This document shows positions 1 through 8,273 of a stretch of 11,261 nucleotides of DNA, piece by piece. Origin of the DNA: Rodentolepis nana (taxonomy: Eukaryota > Platyhelminthes > Cestoda > Cyclophyllidea > Hymenolepididae). Both the position numbers and the translations under genes were made by a program. The stretch spans positions 1-11,261 of the forward strand of contig UZAE01013156.1 in assembly GCA_900617975.1 (NCBI GenBank), written 5' to 3'. Position 1 is the first letter of the stretch. Each line of letters begins with the position of its first letter. The notes beneath the pieces are model-generated. The model searched no databases. It worked only from the letters and a program-made list of their open reading frames with translations, and had not been told where the DNA came from.

Positions 1-46
1 TCAAAACGCCTGCCATTTGAAATAAATAATTAAATAAATAAATATA
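1..46 (+). mobile_element. 3' end and (AAAT)n tail of a LINE/SINE copy, cut by the window edge
   Basis: The first 30 bases contain CGCCTGCCATTTGAAATAAA followed by an imperfect (AAAT)n tail. This is the same 3' terminus, in the opposite orientation on the + strand, as the LINE 3' end at 9894-9963 and as short copy A at 7043-7083. The preceding TCAAAACG word is closer to copy A (ATCAAAACG) than to the LINE (ATCATAAAG), so a short non-autonomous copy is slightly favoured. The body of the element lies to the left of the window, so its class and length cannot be determined here. Confidence 0.75.
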
Positions 47-147
47 TTCAGTTTACGGGTATTGAATTGTGAAATAACTCTATTTATTATATTGACTCCT
101 AGATTTAAGAAAGGCTATGTCTTCGATATCCTGTGTTTTTTAATTAG

Positions 148-268
148 CGGATTTAGTTCTGTGATTGACAACGTCAGCTTGGACTGTCCGTATCTTCATG
201 AAGCCAACAATGGTTGTGCGAAATTAATGGAGAATTGCACATCACTTGAAACTCAAATTTTAACCTAA
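148..268 (+). other. weak candidate exon (Cys-containing, C-terminal)
   Basis: A small open stretch somewhat richer in G+C than its surroundings follows a plausible splice acceptor (a T run then AATTAG, AG at 146-147). It ends at TAA 266-268. In the open frame it would encode roughly 40 residues with three cysteines spaced C-X11-C-X6-C, the last one in an N-C-T glycosylation sequon. The frame stays open further left to 62, but has no ATG start. I do not recognise the protein. A 200-base open frame in AT-rich DNA can easily occur by chance, so this is a candidate only. Confidence 0.12.
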
Positions 269-2136
269 CAATTTAAGTCAAAATGGATTTATGACTAACA
301 GTCCAGGGTATACTTATTTTTTTATAATTAAAAATCTCCTCTTATCACATTGCAAATTCGAGTCCAGTTTCCCTTAGCCATCATAAAGGAATTCAGAAGA
401 ATTTAAATGGAAAAAAGGGGGGAGGGCGGTGAGTCATATCGCTTTCGATCTCAGTCGATGCCAACTGGAAGTGAGGGAAAAGGTGTAGGCAAAGCTACTT
501 TGAAGAATTTGATCATCACGCTATTTCAATCAACAGATTAGCAGTTCCAGAAAAAAGGTTCTCTGTTTCTTCATTCCTGCCTTCGAATCGATTTAGATTG
601 AGTTGATTCTACTGTGCTGATCGAGTGGTCATGATGTGATCACAATAGCAACAAAGTTTTCACTTACTTTTTTTCATTTTAAGTGAATAAATTAAACCAA
701 GCTCCAACGATTGAATAGCCGAATGAAATTTAATTTAATTTTGATTAAAAAATGTTTTTGGCCGATTTATTTTGATCTGACTAGCATATTTGCTCAACAA
801 ATCCTTGCGCTAAATGGAAAAGGAAAAGAAACTATTTTTTCACTTTTTCGTCCGGATTAAAAAAATGAAAATAAAATATTGAAAAGAGTTTGTTTGCAGA
901 GTATTTGTAATCTAGCTTAGTATTCGAGAATCGTGACATCTGAAAGCCCCGGTAAAGAAAGCTTTCATTGTTCTGATATTGACATATCTTTTATTTGAAC
1001 ATATGCTTAAGATTTAATTTGTATAAAACTGAGCCAATTTAAGCAGAAATATACCGAAGTCTTTTTTTAAAAATTACTCATGGATAGAAATGCCAGCAGC
1101 CCATTGAATTTGATGATAGTAGCAACAGACAGCCAAGAAAGGACATATTTTAGTTGTCAAAACTAAAACCAATTATGTCATTTTACTAGCAAAAGTTCCA
1201 TATGCAATGATAATTTAATAGGCCTTTAAGCTCCGTTTGACTGGTAATTACTATCCTGCTATATAATTTTGCTCACTTAACCACTAGAAGATGTTGCAAG
1301 GCAAAAGATTAGGCACCACCGTCATGGAAAATGGCAGATGATGAATCACGGAAGTTGAATTTTCGAATAATAAATATTAAAAATAGCACAATTCGAGTTC
1401 AACATTCTCCAATATTCTTGTTTAACTTTCTCCCTCCTTTATCTTTCATTCTAATTACCAAAATTCGATTTAAGTTGCTTTCTTTTAATGAAAGATTTTA
1501 CTATTTGCTTTGTTATAAATTACGATAAAATGATTCCATTAATTAATATACACCCTTGCTGATAGGACTTTATAAATTTGAAAAATGTAAGGAAAGAGAG
1601 GATTAAGACAATGAACAATGTTTGCAGTGAATAGGGAAAGATTTGAACTTAGTAGATTCCAATTTTTGAACTTAAATCATGAAAACCGGTTTTCTCCATC
1701 GCCTCTTAAGAAGAATTGGGTGGCTAGAAAAATTCTCATTTTTAATGGCGAACTTCTAATTAACTAGATACAAAAATAATTAATTTATGGTGTTTATAAG
1801 GCTTAGCTAAATTTCTTGGTTATCTTAACTTTCTTTGCCAAAGGTTGTACGTCAGTTTTTTTCATTTTCCCCACCATATTTTAGTCATTATTTAAACACA
1901 TGATGCCCCACTGAACTTTTAGCATTTTATTGATTTGTTGAGCATTTTTGAAATTCGTATATGATGCTATTTCCACAAATTGTGGACTTACTTTTCGTTC
2001 TTTCCTTTTGGTGTAAACAGAATTTGAGTAGTTGAGAAAAGGAGTGAATTATTAGCTTTAATCTGTCTTTTATCAGTAAAGCCTGTCCAATTGGAAGACT
2101 AGTATGATGTTATAGCTTACATATAAGACCTGAATA

Positions 2137-2152
2137 TATTAACGCGTTAATA
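2137..2152. repeat. perfect 16-bp palindrome
   Basis: TATTAACGCGTTAATA reads identically on both strands, with a central ACGCGT. It lies in otherwise unstructured AT-rich DNA with no gene nearby. It could be a protein-binding dyad or chance. Confidence 0.9.
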
Positions 2153-3433
2153 CCAGTTTTAAAAGACCTTGAAGATAACCCTGAGCATTCGGTGAAATTT
2201 TAAAAACAATGATGGATGCTGAAGCCATAACATAAAGTATTGCGAATCTTGAGAGTTTTGGATGTTTATACATCAAAACTAACAATATAGCTATTAAAAA
2301 ACAATGCAATATTTTCTATATATTTTATGCAATATTTAAAATTCGAGTTTTCCCAATTGTTATCTACGTTATCTGACAGTGAAAGGTCAAAGTTGATTAT
2401 TTAAAGATAATGATCATAAGACACATGGAAAAAAATATATTGAAGTACTGCAAATAACAGCTCATCGTATTAGGCAAATTTCACTTTTTCTTGGAGCTTC
2501 ATTAATTTACTTTTAAATTTCAAGTTATACCTATTGATAACTACTGATTTTAACAACATAATTTTAGAGTTTAGAAGTGAAAAGATATTTCGTTATCATT
2601 AATGAACCTAGGAATACAGGGAGGAAAAGCTTAAAATGCCATTTGATTTGTCCCAACTTCCCTCATAATTTAATTACACCGCAGTATGACATTTTTGACA
2701 ATTAATCGTGCTGCCTATCACAGACGGACATCTCAATTTACATATATATTATTTACTCAACTATAATAAGCCAGACATTGAATTGCGGAAATTTACGATA
2801 ACTATTCCATAAATGTTAACCAGCGGAAATAACTTGAAACGTCCTCTTAGTTTTGACTATCTGATGGGTCTGAATTTGCCAGCATCTGGATAATGGTCTT
2901 TTATCCGGAAGTTTAAAATTGACTTTGTCGAGGTGATTAATATGTTAAAAAAACAGGTGACACCTTGATTTAATCTTATCATTTGTTAATCTAAAATGCA
3001 TTATACTGTGTAAATCGTATGTGCTATATTGAAACGGTACAATCATGTGAACTTACTCCTACTCCACACATTGTGGGAGATAAAAATTAACGAAAATGAC
3101 AAGTTCAGTCATCAAAACTAAACAAACAATCAAGAATTCGTTCAACGTCTAAGTACTATGCGCAAGACATTCGACACCTTGACAATACTCTCAACAAATT
3201 TTCGGTTCAATCGCATATTTTCTCTGTTAAACCTACTACCAATCATTTTTTTTGCTTTCTCGAGATATATGAACGTTACCATTTTAAAATACGATATGTA
3301 ATAATACTGTACAGAACTTTCCTATTTTCATATTTCTCAGAATTCTGGAATAAAACGGGCTATTTTTTGAGTACAATAAACACTTATCATGTGAATGAAA
3401 AGTAAACAATCTTCGTGTTATATTAAAACATTA

Positions 3434-3462
3434 CATTATTATTACTAATATTATTATTATTT
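3434..3462. repeat. imperfect (ATT)n microsatellite
   Basis: A short run of ATT/TTA triplets interrupted by ACT and AAT variants, within AT-rich intergenic sequence. No adjacent element is recognisable. Confidence 0.8.
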
Positions 3463-4866
3463 AACCTTTCCAGCCTGTTTGTCTTAAAAGATATCTTATA
3501 CATCAATCAGATTTTAAGGAATGATTTACTAAATATGAACTTACAAAATTTAAAACAGGGAAAATATTCTGAAGTGCCATATTGGTGAAATAAAAAGTTG
3601 AATTTATTTAAAAATAGATGCGACTCAGAAATCACCAATATTTGGTACAAAACCTATCAATTTCTCGATTTTTTCGAATCTCACAAAATTTCTCACCCAG
3701 AGAGGTAAGAGGAAGACAAGGATAAATTCGGTGAAAATACTTGACCTAGGAGAAAACAAGGATTTCCATTCATTTTTAGAAGTGCCCAGTACATAATAGA
3801 AAGAAAAGCGAGAAAAAGAACGGATTTACAGCTTAAGGCAAGAGGAATACTTTGCAGCAAAAAAAGAATTCAACCTAATGGAATTCGGAAATTTGAAAAG
3901 ATTGGTAAATTAGTTTTTTATGCGTGTTGAACGGCCAGCACGTTAAGCATTTGGAGAAATTTTTCAATTAATAAATGAGGAATAAACAAATAAACATAGT
4001 AAAAGTTACTTAATAACTTCATTTTAATTTATTAATAAAAAATTTATCTTTTTCTATTCACTCCATCGTGAATTTTTTCGAGCATATTTTACCTGCTAAA
4101 AATATTAAATCCTTTTAAATTGCCAAATATTTGAAGAAAATAATTGAAAGATAAATCCCAAAGGAGTCGGCAATCGGTATTTAAAAAGAATTCAACAACG
4201 CTTTATTTTATTTTACTCTAAATTTGGCTCATCCGAAACCGAAAATGAAAAGGAAAATTAATATAATTTTCAGCTAATTAGCGAAATATAAGTGCAAATT
4301 TAATCATAATCGTTATAGATATAATGGGCAAGTTCTCCATTGAAGTTCAGCATTCCTTTCCACATATCCTCTTGTTCATCTTCTTCAAATGAGGACATAA
4401 ACACTTTTTCGTATTAATTTTAATTAAATGGAACTTCTAATGATGAAGCAAATACTAATAACGTCAACTTTAATTTTAATTAGCGTTAAATTAGAGGGTT
4501 TGAAAAGTGTCAAAAATTAGGTAATCGCACTACTTCATGTCAAAGTTTCTACTGATTTAGTGTTTTTTTGTTCTGTTTCGCTTAAAGAAGTTCTCTAAAT
4601 CCTACTTTTTCCCCTTATTAATTAAAGGAACTAAATTTTCTGAAGCCAAAGAGATACTAATGTACCTGAAAAGTTGCTTAAAAGGTACGCAAATGCACTG
4701 AGTATTATTCCAACACAGAATTAAAGTTTGTTCCTCCATACCGATGCCGTTGATGTTATTCTTTTGGAGAAGGAAGGCACAACTAGAGTGTTTATTAACA
4801 AAAGACTGTGATAAAAAGTTTGAATAGAAAAATAAAAATTGGAACAATCTAGTGTTTTGGCTCCTA

Positions 4867-4944
4867 AAGAGTCCTTCTTCGGAAGAATTCGGGGTTTATC
4901 AGGTGTACCCTTACTACCTGAGTACACCAAATCATAGGACTCTT
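4867..4944. repeat. nested inverted repeat (hairpin-forming)
   Basis: The outer arms are AAGAGTCCT (4867-4875) and AGGACTCTT (4936-4944), a 9-bp stem. The inner arms are GGTGTAC (4902-4908) and GTACACC (4922-4928), a 7-bp stem around a 13-base loop. The left side has a 26-base bulge, itself nearly self-complementary (TTCTTCGGAAGAA), against 7 bases on the right. The segment is more GC-rich than its flanks and is followed by the GC-richer block up to the G run at 5227. It may belong to an unrecognised foldback or SINE-like repeat. Confidence 0.6.
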
Positions 4945-5226
4945 CGTAATTCTATGTATTGCATGCCCCCCCAATACTTACACCTGTCTCAATTGCTAAG
5001 TGCTCATGTACGGATAAGGAATTTAAAATCCACCAACAGCACTTATCGCTTCTCTCTACATCTGACCTCTTTCTAGCCTTCCTTACTTCAACTCCTATTC
5101 AGTCCTTCTTTCCTTACTCATTTATTCCCCTCTGTCTAATAAATACGTGGACCCACTTTACGCTTGGTCTTTTAGCCATTTCAGCGTATAGGTCATATGA
5201 AGATCGACGTTTCCCAAGTGGAAGTC
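4945..5226. other. GC-richer block of unknown nature ending in a G run
   Basis: This stretch (C7 near 4968, a pyrimidine-rich middle around 5050-5130, then a more balanced segment 5140-5226) differs in composition from the AT-rich DNA on both sides. An open frame runs from 4959 to 5279 on the + strand, but its end is translated from the poly-G run, and the protein is rich in S, T, L and F with no domain I recognise. It could be part of an interspersed repeat whose other end is the inverted repeat at 4867-4944, or a decayed exon. Confidence 0.3.
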
Positions 5227-5250
5227 GGGGGGGGGGGGGGGGGGGNGGGG
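5227..5250 (+). repeat. poly-G run with an ambiguous base
   Basis: Twenty-four positions of G with a single N at 5246. Long homopolymer G is a common place for sequencing or assembly uncertainty, and the N shows that the caller could not resolve it. The true length is therefore unknown. Confidence 0.95.
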
Positions 5251-5384
5251 AATGGGGTTTGTCCAGTCTACTTCGCTAGAGCTCTCAAGGCACCTCTACT
5301 TCTGGACTAGAGTTAGTAAAACTATTTATTACTTATTAGATGTAATTTGCTAAATCACAAACTAGGATCCACCATTTCAGAAAC

Positions 5385-5456
5385 ATACTCATTCCTGAAT
5401 GATAATGCTATTAGCAAAATGTGCACGAAAATATTGTTATAATCTACTTACGTCAG
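5385..5456 (+). repeat. diverged direct repeat, copy 1
   Basis: Shares ATACTCATTCCTGAATGA and, about 50 bases later, GTTATAATCTACTTA..TCAG with 6538-6599. The middle is poorly conserved and differs in length by about ten bases. Neither flank aligns convincingly, so this may be a fragment of an old interspersed repeat, or chance similarity in AT-rich DNA. Confidence 0.35.
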
Positions 5457-6196
5457 GCATCCCGAGATTCGAGGAGAAAGCAATTATCACACGGTTGGTT
5501 CACAAGAAACATTTATAAATTCGTCTGACGAAAGCTATAGATAATGATTGTATGCCGAATTTTAATTAAATTCTTCTCCATATGGTTAAGTGCTTGAAAT
5601 ACCATCAAAGGAAAGTTGTCAAAGGAAACAGATTTGTAATATTATGCAGTCGCTCTGGAAATTCGTACTTGTATGGAATATTCTACCATGCTCTACTCTA
5701 GATCACCAGCTACTGCAAATTGTATGAATAAACCTGAATTTCTTTAAATGACATCAATCTTTATGTGGTTCTTTTACCTTTAACGACTCGTTGAGTTTAG
5801 TACTTTTAGGTAATTTTCATGAAATGGGGATATACCTGGAGCAGTTCCTTCTTGAAACATGGCTATATATAAGAAAAAACACTCACTTTCAATTCACTTA
5901 GGAATTATAATTATCTCAAGGACAAAATAAAAGTTGTTTTTTTAGAGGGTGGGGGATTTTAAGGACTAGGCGAACACGTCGACACGCTGTTGGGGCACGG
6001 TGACATAAATTTCTAAACTTCAAATATGATTCTATGACTCTTGATGGTAAAATCATTGCCTTAGTGTTTACAGTTCAGGTCGATCCTGTTACCTGTACAA
6101 GGCTTTCTCTGATGTTCATAGCATTTTTAGGATGCATTTATTTTAATATGGTCTCTTCTATACTAACAACCAATTAACTTCGTAGGAATAGAATCT

Positions 6197-6220
6197 CCCC
6201 CCCTCCCCTCCCCCCCCCCC
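6197..6220. repeat. C-rich tract (G-quadruplex/i-motif potential)
   Basis: A C7-T-C4-T-C11 tract. On the minus strand this gives three long G blocks separated by single A bases, which can supply four or more G3 tracts and so meets the usual G-quadruplex pattern. Confidence 0.9.
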
Positions 6221-6537
6221 AAACTACCCATATTACTCAACATATTTAATGAATAAGAAAAATATTCTAAGCAAACAAGCAAACATTTCAAGATTAATTA
6301 TTTAAAACTTTGTTTCAAGTAGAATGATTATGCCGATATGGTCCCACCCAGTATACCATGTAAGAAGTTTATCAAGTCTGGGGAAATAGCCTCACTGGAA
6401 TAATTCCAACGCCCATTTTCGAGAATCATAAGTAGAGTATGTGAAAAGTTTATTGTCCACGTAAAAGTCCTTCCTCGTGGAATGGCAGTAATATTATCCA
6501 TAGGCGTAAATTAATTTCATGAGAAAATTAAGCCCCA

Positions 6538-6599
6538 ATATACTCATTTCTGAATGAGAAATACGTCGTGTAAATGGTTGTGATCTACTTATAATCAGT
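6538..6599 (+). repeat. diverged direct repeat, copy 2
   Basis: Partner of 5385-5456: ATACTCATTTCTGAATGA followed by GTTGTGATCTACTTATAATCAG. The two conserved words lie in the same order and orientation as in copy 1, with a shorter middle. Confidence 0.35.
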
Positions 6600-6881
6600 A
6601 GCAACATGAGTTTTTAATTCAAGCTGATATGTAATGAAAAGAACAAAAATTTATAATTGCGAAAACTGCATTCTCTTCGCGCCTTCAACATGCCACCTGT
6701 TAGGCATGAATTACATTGGTCGATTTGCATAAAATAACGATGAAAAAAATATCAAAATATTTTTCTGAAATTTAATTTGAAGGCAGTGCAGTGTTCTTTG
6801 CAATGCCTACAATTAATTATAATGCTTTAATTCATATGGCTTAGCAGTGTCTCTCTGACACCAATTAAAAGCTATCTATTT

Positions 6882-6987
6882 TGACGTCAATAGGTGACGT
6901 GTTAATCAAATAAAAATTAAAGGTCATTAATTTTGTCCACGCAATAATATAAATAAAAGGATTTCATGACGAAAATAGTCGAACAGT
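6882..6987 (+). promoter_or_regulatory. possible RNA polymerase II core promoter cluster
   Basis: A full palindromic CRE-type site TGACGTCA (6882-6889) is followed six bases later by a TGACGTG half site (6895-6901). A perfect TATA-box word TATAAATA lies at 6948-6955, and an initiator-like CAGT with A at 6985. The TATA to start spacing of about 37 is slightly longer than the usual 28-34. The cluster points toward short element A and the small ATG frame at 7038. In AT-rich DNA TATA words are frequent, so only the CRE palindrome is somewhat informative. Confidence 0.2.
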
Positions 6988-7030
6988 CACTTTGCCTAGA
7001 ATCACTATAGACAGAATATTAGAAATATTT

Positions 7031-7042
7031 CAAAATAATGAA
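7031..7042. repeat. candidate target-site duplication, copy A (3' side of element)
   Basis: AAATAATGAA at 7033-7042 is repeated exactly at 7529-7538. With flanking bases, 7031-7046 and 7527-7542 agree at 14 of 16 positions. The two lie just outside the tail and just outside the distal 5' monomer of element A, where target-primed reverse transcription would leave them. Confidence 0.6.
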
Positions 7043-7065
7043 TATTTATTTATTTCAAATAACAG

Positions 7066-7219
7066 GCGTTTTGATAGTTATCATTAGCCCTCTAGCTTAC
7101 TTCGGATTTCACATAGAAGAGGAGGAGAAACATCAAAGTGAAAAAAAGTCGAGAGGGGGGGGACAAAATAATGATTCACATATTTCAAAGAGACAGATAG
7201 ACACAAAGGCAGAGAAAAG
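7066..7219 (+). other. latent antisense exon cassette within copy A
   Basis: On the strand opposite to the element, the tail supplies a T-rich tract and AATAACAG acceptor (AG at 7064-7065). A frame stays open to a donor AAAAG|GTGAGA (GT at 7220-7221), giving a 154-base exon-like interval. The in-frame peptide is hydrophobic (VLIVIISPLAYFGF), then charged (EEEEKHQSEKK), ending KAEKR just before TGA. The antisense strand of copy B keeps the same frame, the same end and a GTAAGA donor at 9217-9216. I infer exonisation potential only; no transcript evidence is available. Confidence 0.35.
7072..7083 (-). other. 3' stem-loop upstream of the retroelement tail (copy A)
   Basis: TGATA-AC-TATCA in element sense forms a 5-bp stem just before the CGCCTG word and (AAAT)n tail. 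The LINE has ATGATA-AA-TATCAT at the matching position (9925-9938), a 6-bp stem. Copy B keeps a weakened version with a wobble pair and one mismatch. A stem-loop at this position is a known recognition feature for some LINE enzymes (UnaL2-type tails). Confidence 0.5.
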
Positions 7220-7243
7220 GTGAGATGAGTACTGTGGATTGTG

Positions 7244-7299
7244 GAATGACATACAGTGGGGTGGATGGTAATTATAGACGAATATGACACGCAGTGGGG
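7244..7299 (-). repeat. internal 38-bp-period duplication in copy A
   Basis: ATGACATACAGTGGGG (7246-7261) recurs as ATGACACGCAGTGGGG (7284-7299), 14 of 16 identical, 38 bases apart. Copy B has only one such unit (the CCACTGTATGTCATATTCG region near 9173-9192), so this is an expansion in copy A or a loss in copy B. Confidence 0.75.
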
Positions 7300-7360
7300 C
7301 CATGATAGTTTGAAGTCAGAAGTTAACTTCCGATTAATAGACTTTTTCGCCGTATGAGAA

Positions 7361-7520
7361 TACGTTGCCCAGGATGCACCACGTGGAGGTAAGTCTATCG
7401 TACGTTGTCCAGGGTGCACCACGTGGAGGTAAGTCTATCGTATTCTTAAGAATAATTGTTTAGAAAACCAGCAAGGGTTGAAAGTTGCCCAGGATGCACC
7501 ACGTGGAGGTAAGTCTATCG
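7361..7520 (-). repeat. 40-bp monomer array at the 5' end of copy A
   Basis: Monomers occupy 7361-7400, 7401-7440 and 7481-7520. The last 25 or so bases of each (on the + strand, GTGCACCACGTGGAGGTAAG and neighbours) are almost identical. Units 1 and 2 differ by two bases. The slot 7441-7480 is exactly 40 bases but unrelated, and starts with a perfect 14-bp palindrome (7441-7454). Each monomer contains an E-box CACGTG (7380, 7420, 7500) and, on the + strand, a consensus splice donor GAG|GTAAGT. Copy B has a single monomer with CACATG in place of CACGTG. Tandem 5' monomers recall promoter monomers of some LINE 5' UTRs, but function here is unknown. Confidence 0.9.
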
Positions 7521-7526
7521 CACATC

Positions 7527-7538
7527 CCAAATAATGAA
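7527..7538. repeat. candidate target-site duplication, copy A (5' side of element)
   Basis: Partner of 7031-7042. Its position outside the third monomer implies that all three monomers and the odd 40-base slot were inserted as one unit. Confidence 0.6.
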
Positions 7539-8273
7539 GATTAAAGTGGGGAATATATAATGGAAGGGGGGAAAGTTTAAAATTCAGAGCAAATAAGAGT
7601 CAAAAGCTGACAAAAATGTGTTCATAGTCTCGCCGCGTTTGCTTCAATGAAAGCGTGTACTATGTCATTTGTAAAATAACCATGAATTGAGGAAGTACAG
7701 ACGGTAAAGTCGTAGTGAATGTTGTACAAAAATAAATGAGTAAAAATTTTAAATGATACTGAAACTAATTTTCATATCATTTACGTGTATATCACATATC
7801 TTGTACATGATTAGAATTCAAGAAAAAATTGATTACATTTACCGTTAATTCAATCGCTCCATAGCTTAATAGGAAAAATCAGTCGTTTCCTCTGACTGAA
7901 TACCCGGACTTTGTCATTCAGTTTGCAAATAAGACTTAACTTCACCTATAAGCTATTCCATCCATTAAGTTTAGACTAGTAGGCGTTGAATCTATGATTT
8001 TTTCTTATATCGATAAACCTTTTAGTCAACATATAGATATAGCCTTATATTTATTATTTATCCTAGAGCCAAAAGAAAGTGTTTAATAATCAGAACATAC
8101 TAGAAGTTATTTCAACCAGAAACCTCATCCACTTTTCTCATTTACAATTTGAGGACTTTAATCGTAATCTAAGCACCTCCCTTTCACTTTCACCTCTAAA
8201 TCACAAACGTCAGAAAGAACGATTTGTTGATAATGTGACAAGAAAGGTTCCCATATCTCAAGGGGAAGAGAAA
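7539..8273. other. AT-rich non-coding stretch, no gene seen
   Basis: No credible ORF. The open frame at 8079-8282 begins with GTG rather than ATG and has chance-like composition. A purine-rich patch (GGAAGGGGGGAAAG) lies at 7562-7575 beside element A. Nothing else recognisable. Confidence 0.55.

Larger units (their letters stand above)
269..4866. other. AT-rich non-coding stretch, no gene seen
   Basis: About 4.6 kb of AT-rich sequence with dense stop codons in all frames. I found no credible ORF, no tRNA-like fold and no recognisable transposon. A purine-rich patch near 405-490 (runs of A and G, then GGTGAGTCA) and small AT-rich inverted words are present but unconnected. The short open frame at 1331-1528 starts with ATG but becomes a low-complexity F/L/I/K string typical of chance translation. 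This could be intergenic or intronic. Confidence 0.6.
5251..6881. other. AT-rich non-coding stretch, no gene seen
   Basis: No open frame of credible length or composition on either strand. It contains the weakly duplicated segments at 5385-5456 and 6538-6599, the C run at 6197-6220, and a small GC-richer patch around 5950-6003 (GGCGAACACGTCGACACG) that I cannot assign. Confidence 0.6.
7043..7528 (-). mobile_element. short non-autonomous retroelement (SINE-like), copy A
   Basis: Read on the minus strand this begins with 40-bp monomers (ATAGACTTACCTCCACGTGG...), continues through a pyrimidine-rich body, and ends with GGGCTAATGATAACTATCAA, a CGCCTGTTATTTG word and an (AAAT)n tail. The body aligns throughout with copy B (9070-9377, opposite strand), with many substitutions and small indels. 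The last 60 or so bases align with the LINE 3' end at 9894-9963. It has no reverse transcriptase, so mobilisation would need an outside enzyme, most simply a relative of that LINE. It is longer than copy B because of extra monomers (7401-7520) and an internal 38-bp duplication. I found no convincing tRNA-like A and B boxes, so the head type is unknown. An internally deleted LINE keeping 5' and 3' UTRs is the main alternative to a true SINE. Confidence 0.8.

Noticed and set aside
62..147. N-terminal part of the open frame at 62-268.
   Set aside because: No ATG start; the frame begins at TTG and translates to hydrophobic chance-like sequence. Only the part after the acceptor-like AATTAG was kept, at low confidence.
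1331..1528. ATG-initiated 65-codon frame.
   Set aside because: Composition is low-complexity F/L/I/K/N with no motif and no splice or promoter context.
4602..4930. Overlapping minus-strand frames at 4602-4847 and 4721-4930.
   Set aside because: They overlap each other in different frames, have chance-like composition, and one runs through the inverted repeat. Neither has a recognisable domain.
7038..7223. A real secreted small protein starting at ATG 7038.
   Set aside because: All but the first few codons are antisense retroelement sequence, and the stop lies just after a splice-donor-like site. There is insufficient evidence for a gene.
7084..7422. Minus-strand 112-codon frame.
   Set aside because: It lies entirely inside short element A, including its monomers, and is not open in the sense strand of copy B. 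I treat it as a chance frame in a repeat.
7361..7520. CRISPR-like layout: 40-base repeats with a 40-base 'spacer'.
   Set aside because: Two of the repeats are directly adjacent without a spacer, the sequence is eukaryotic, and the array is the 5' part of a retroelement with a shared tail and a flanking duplication.
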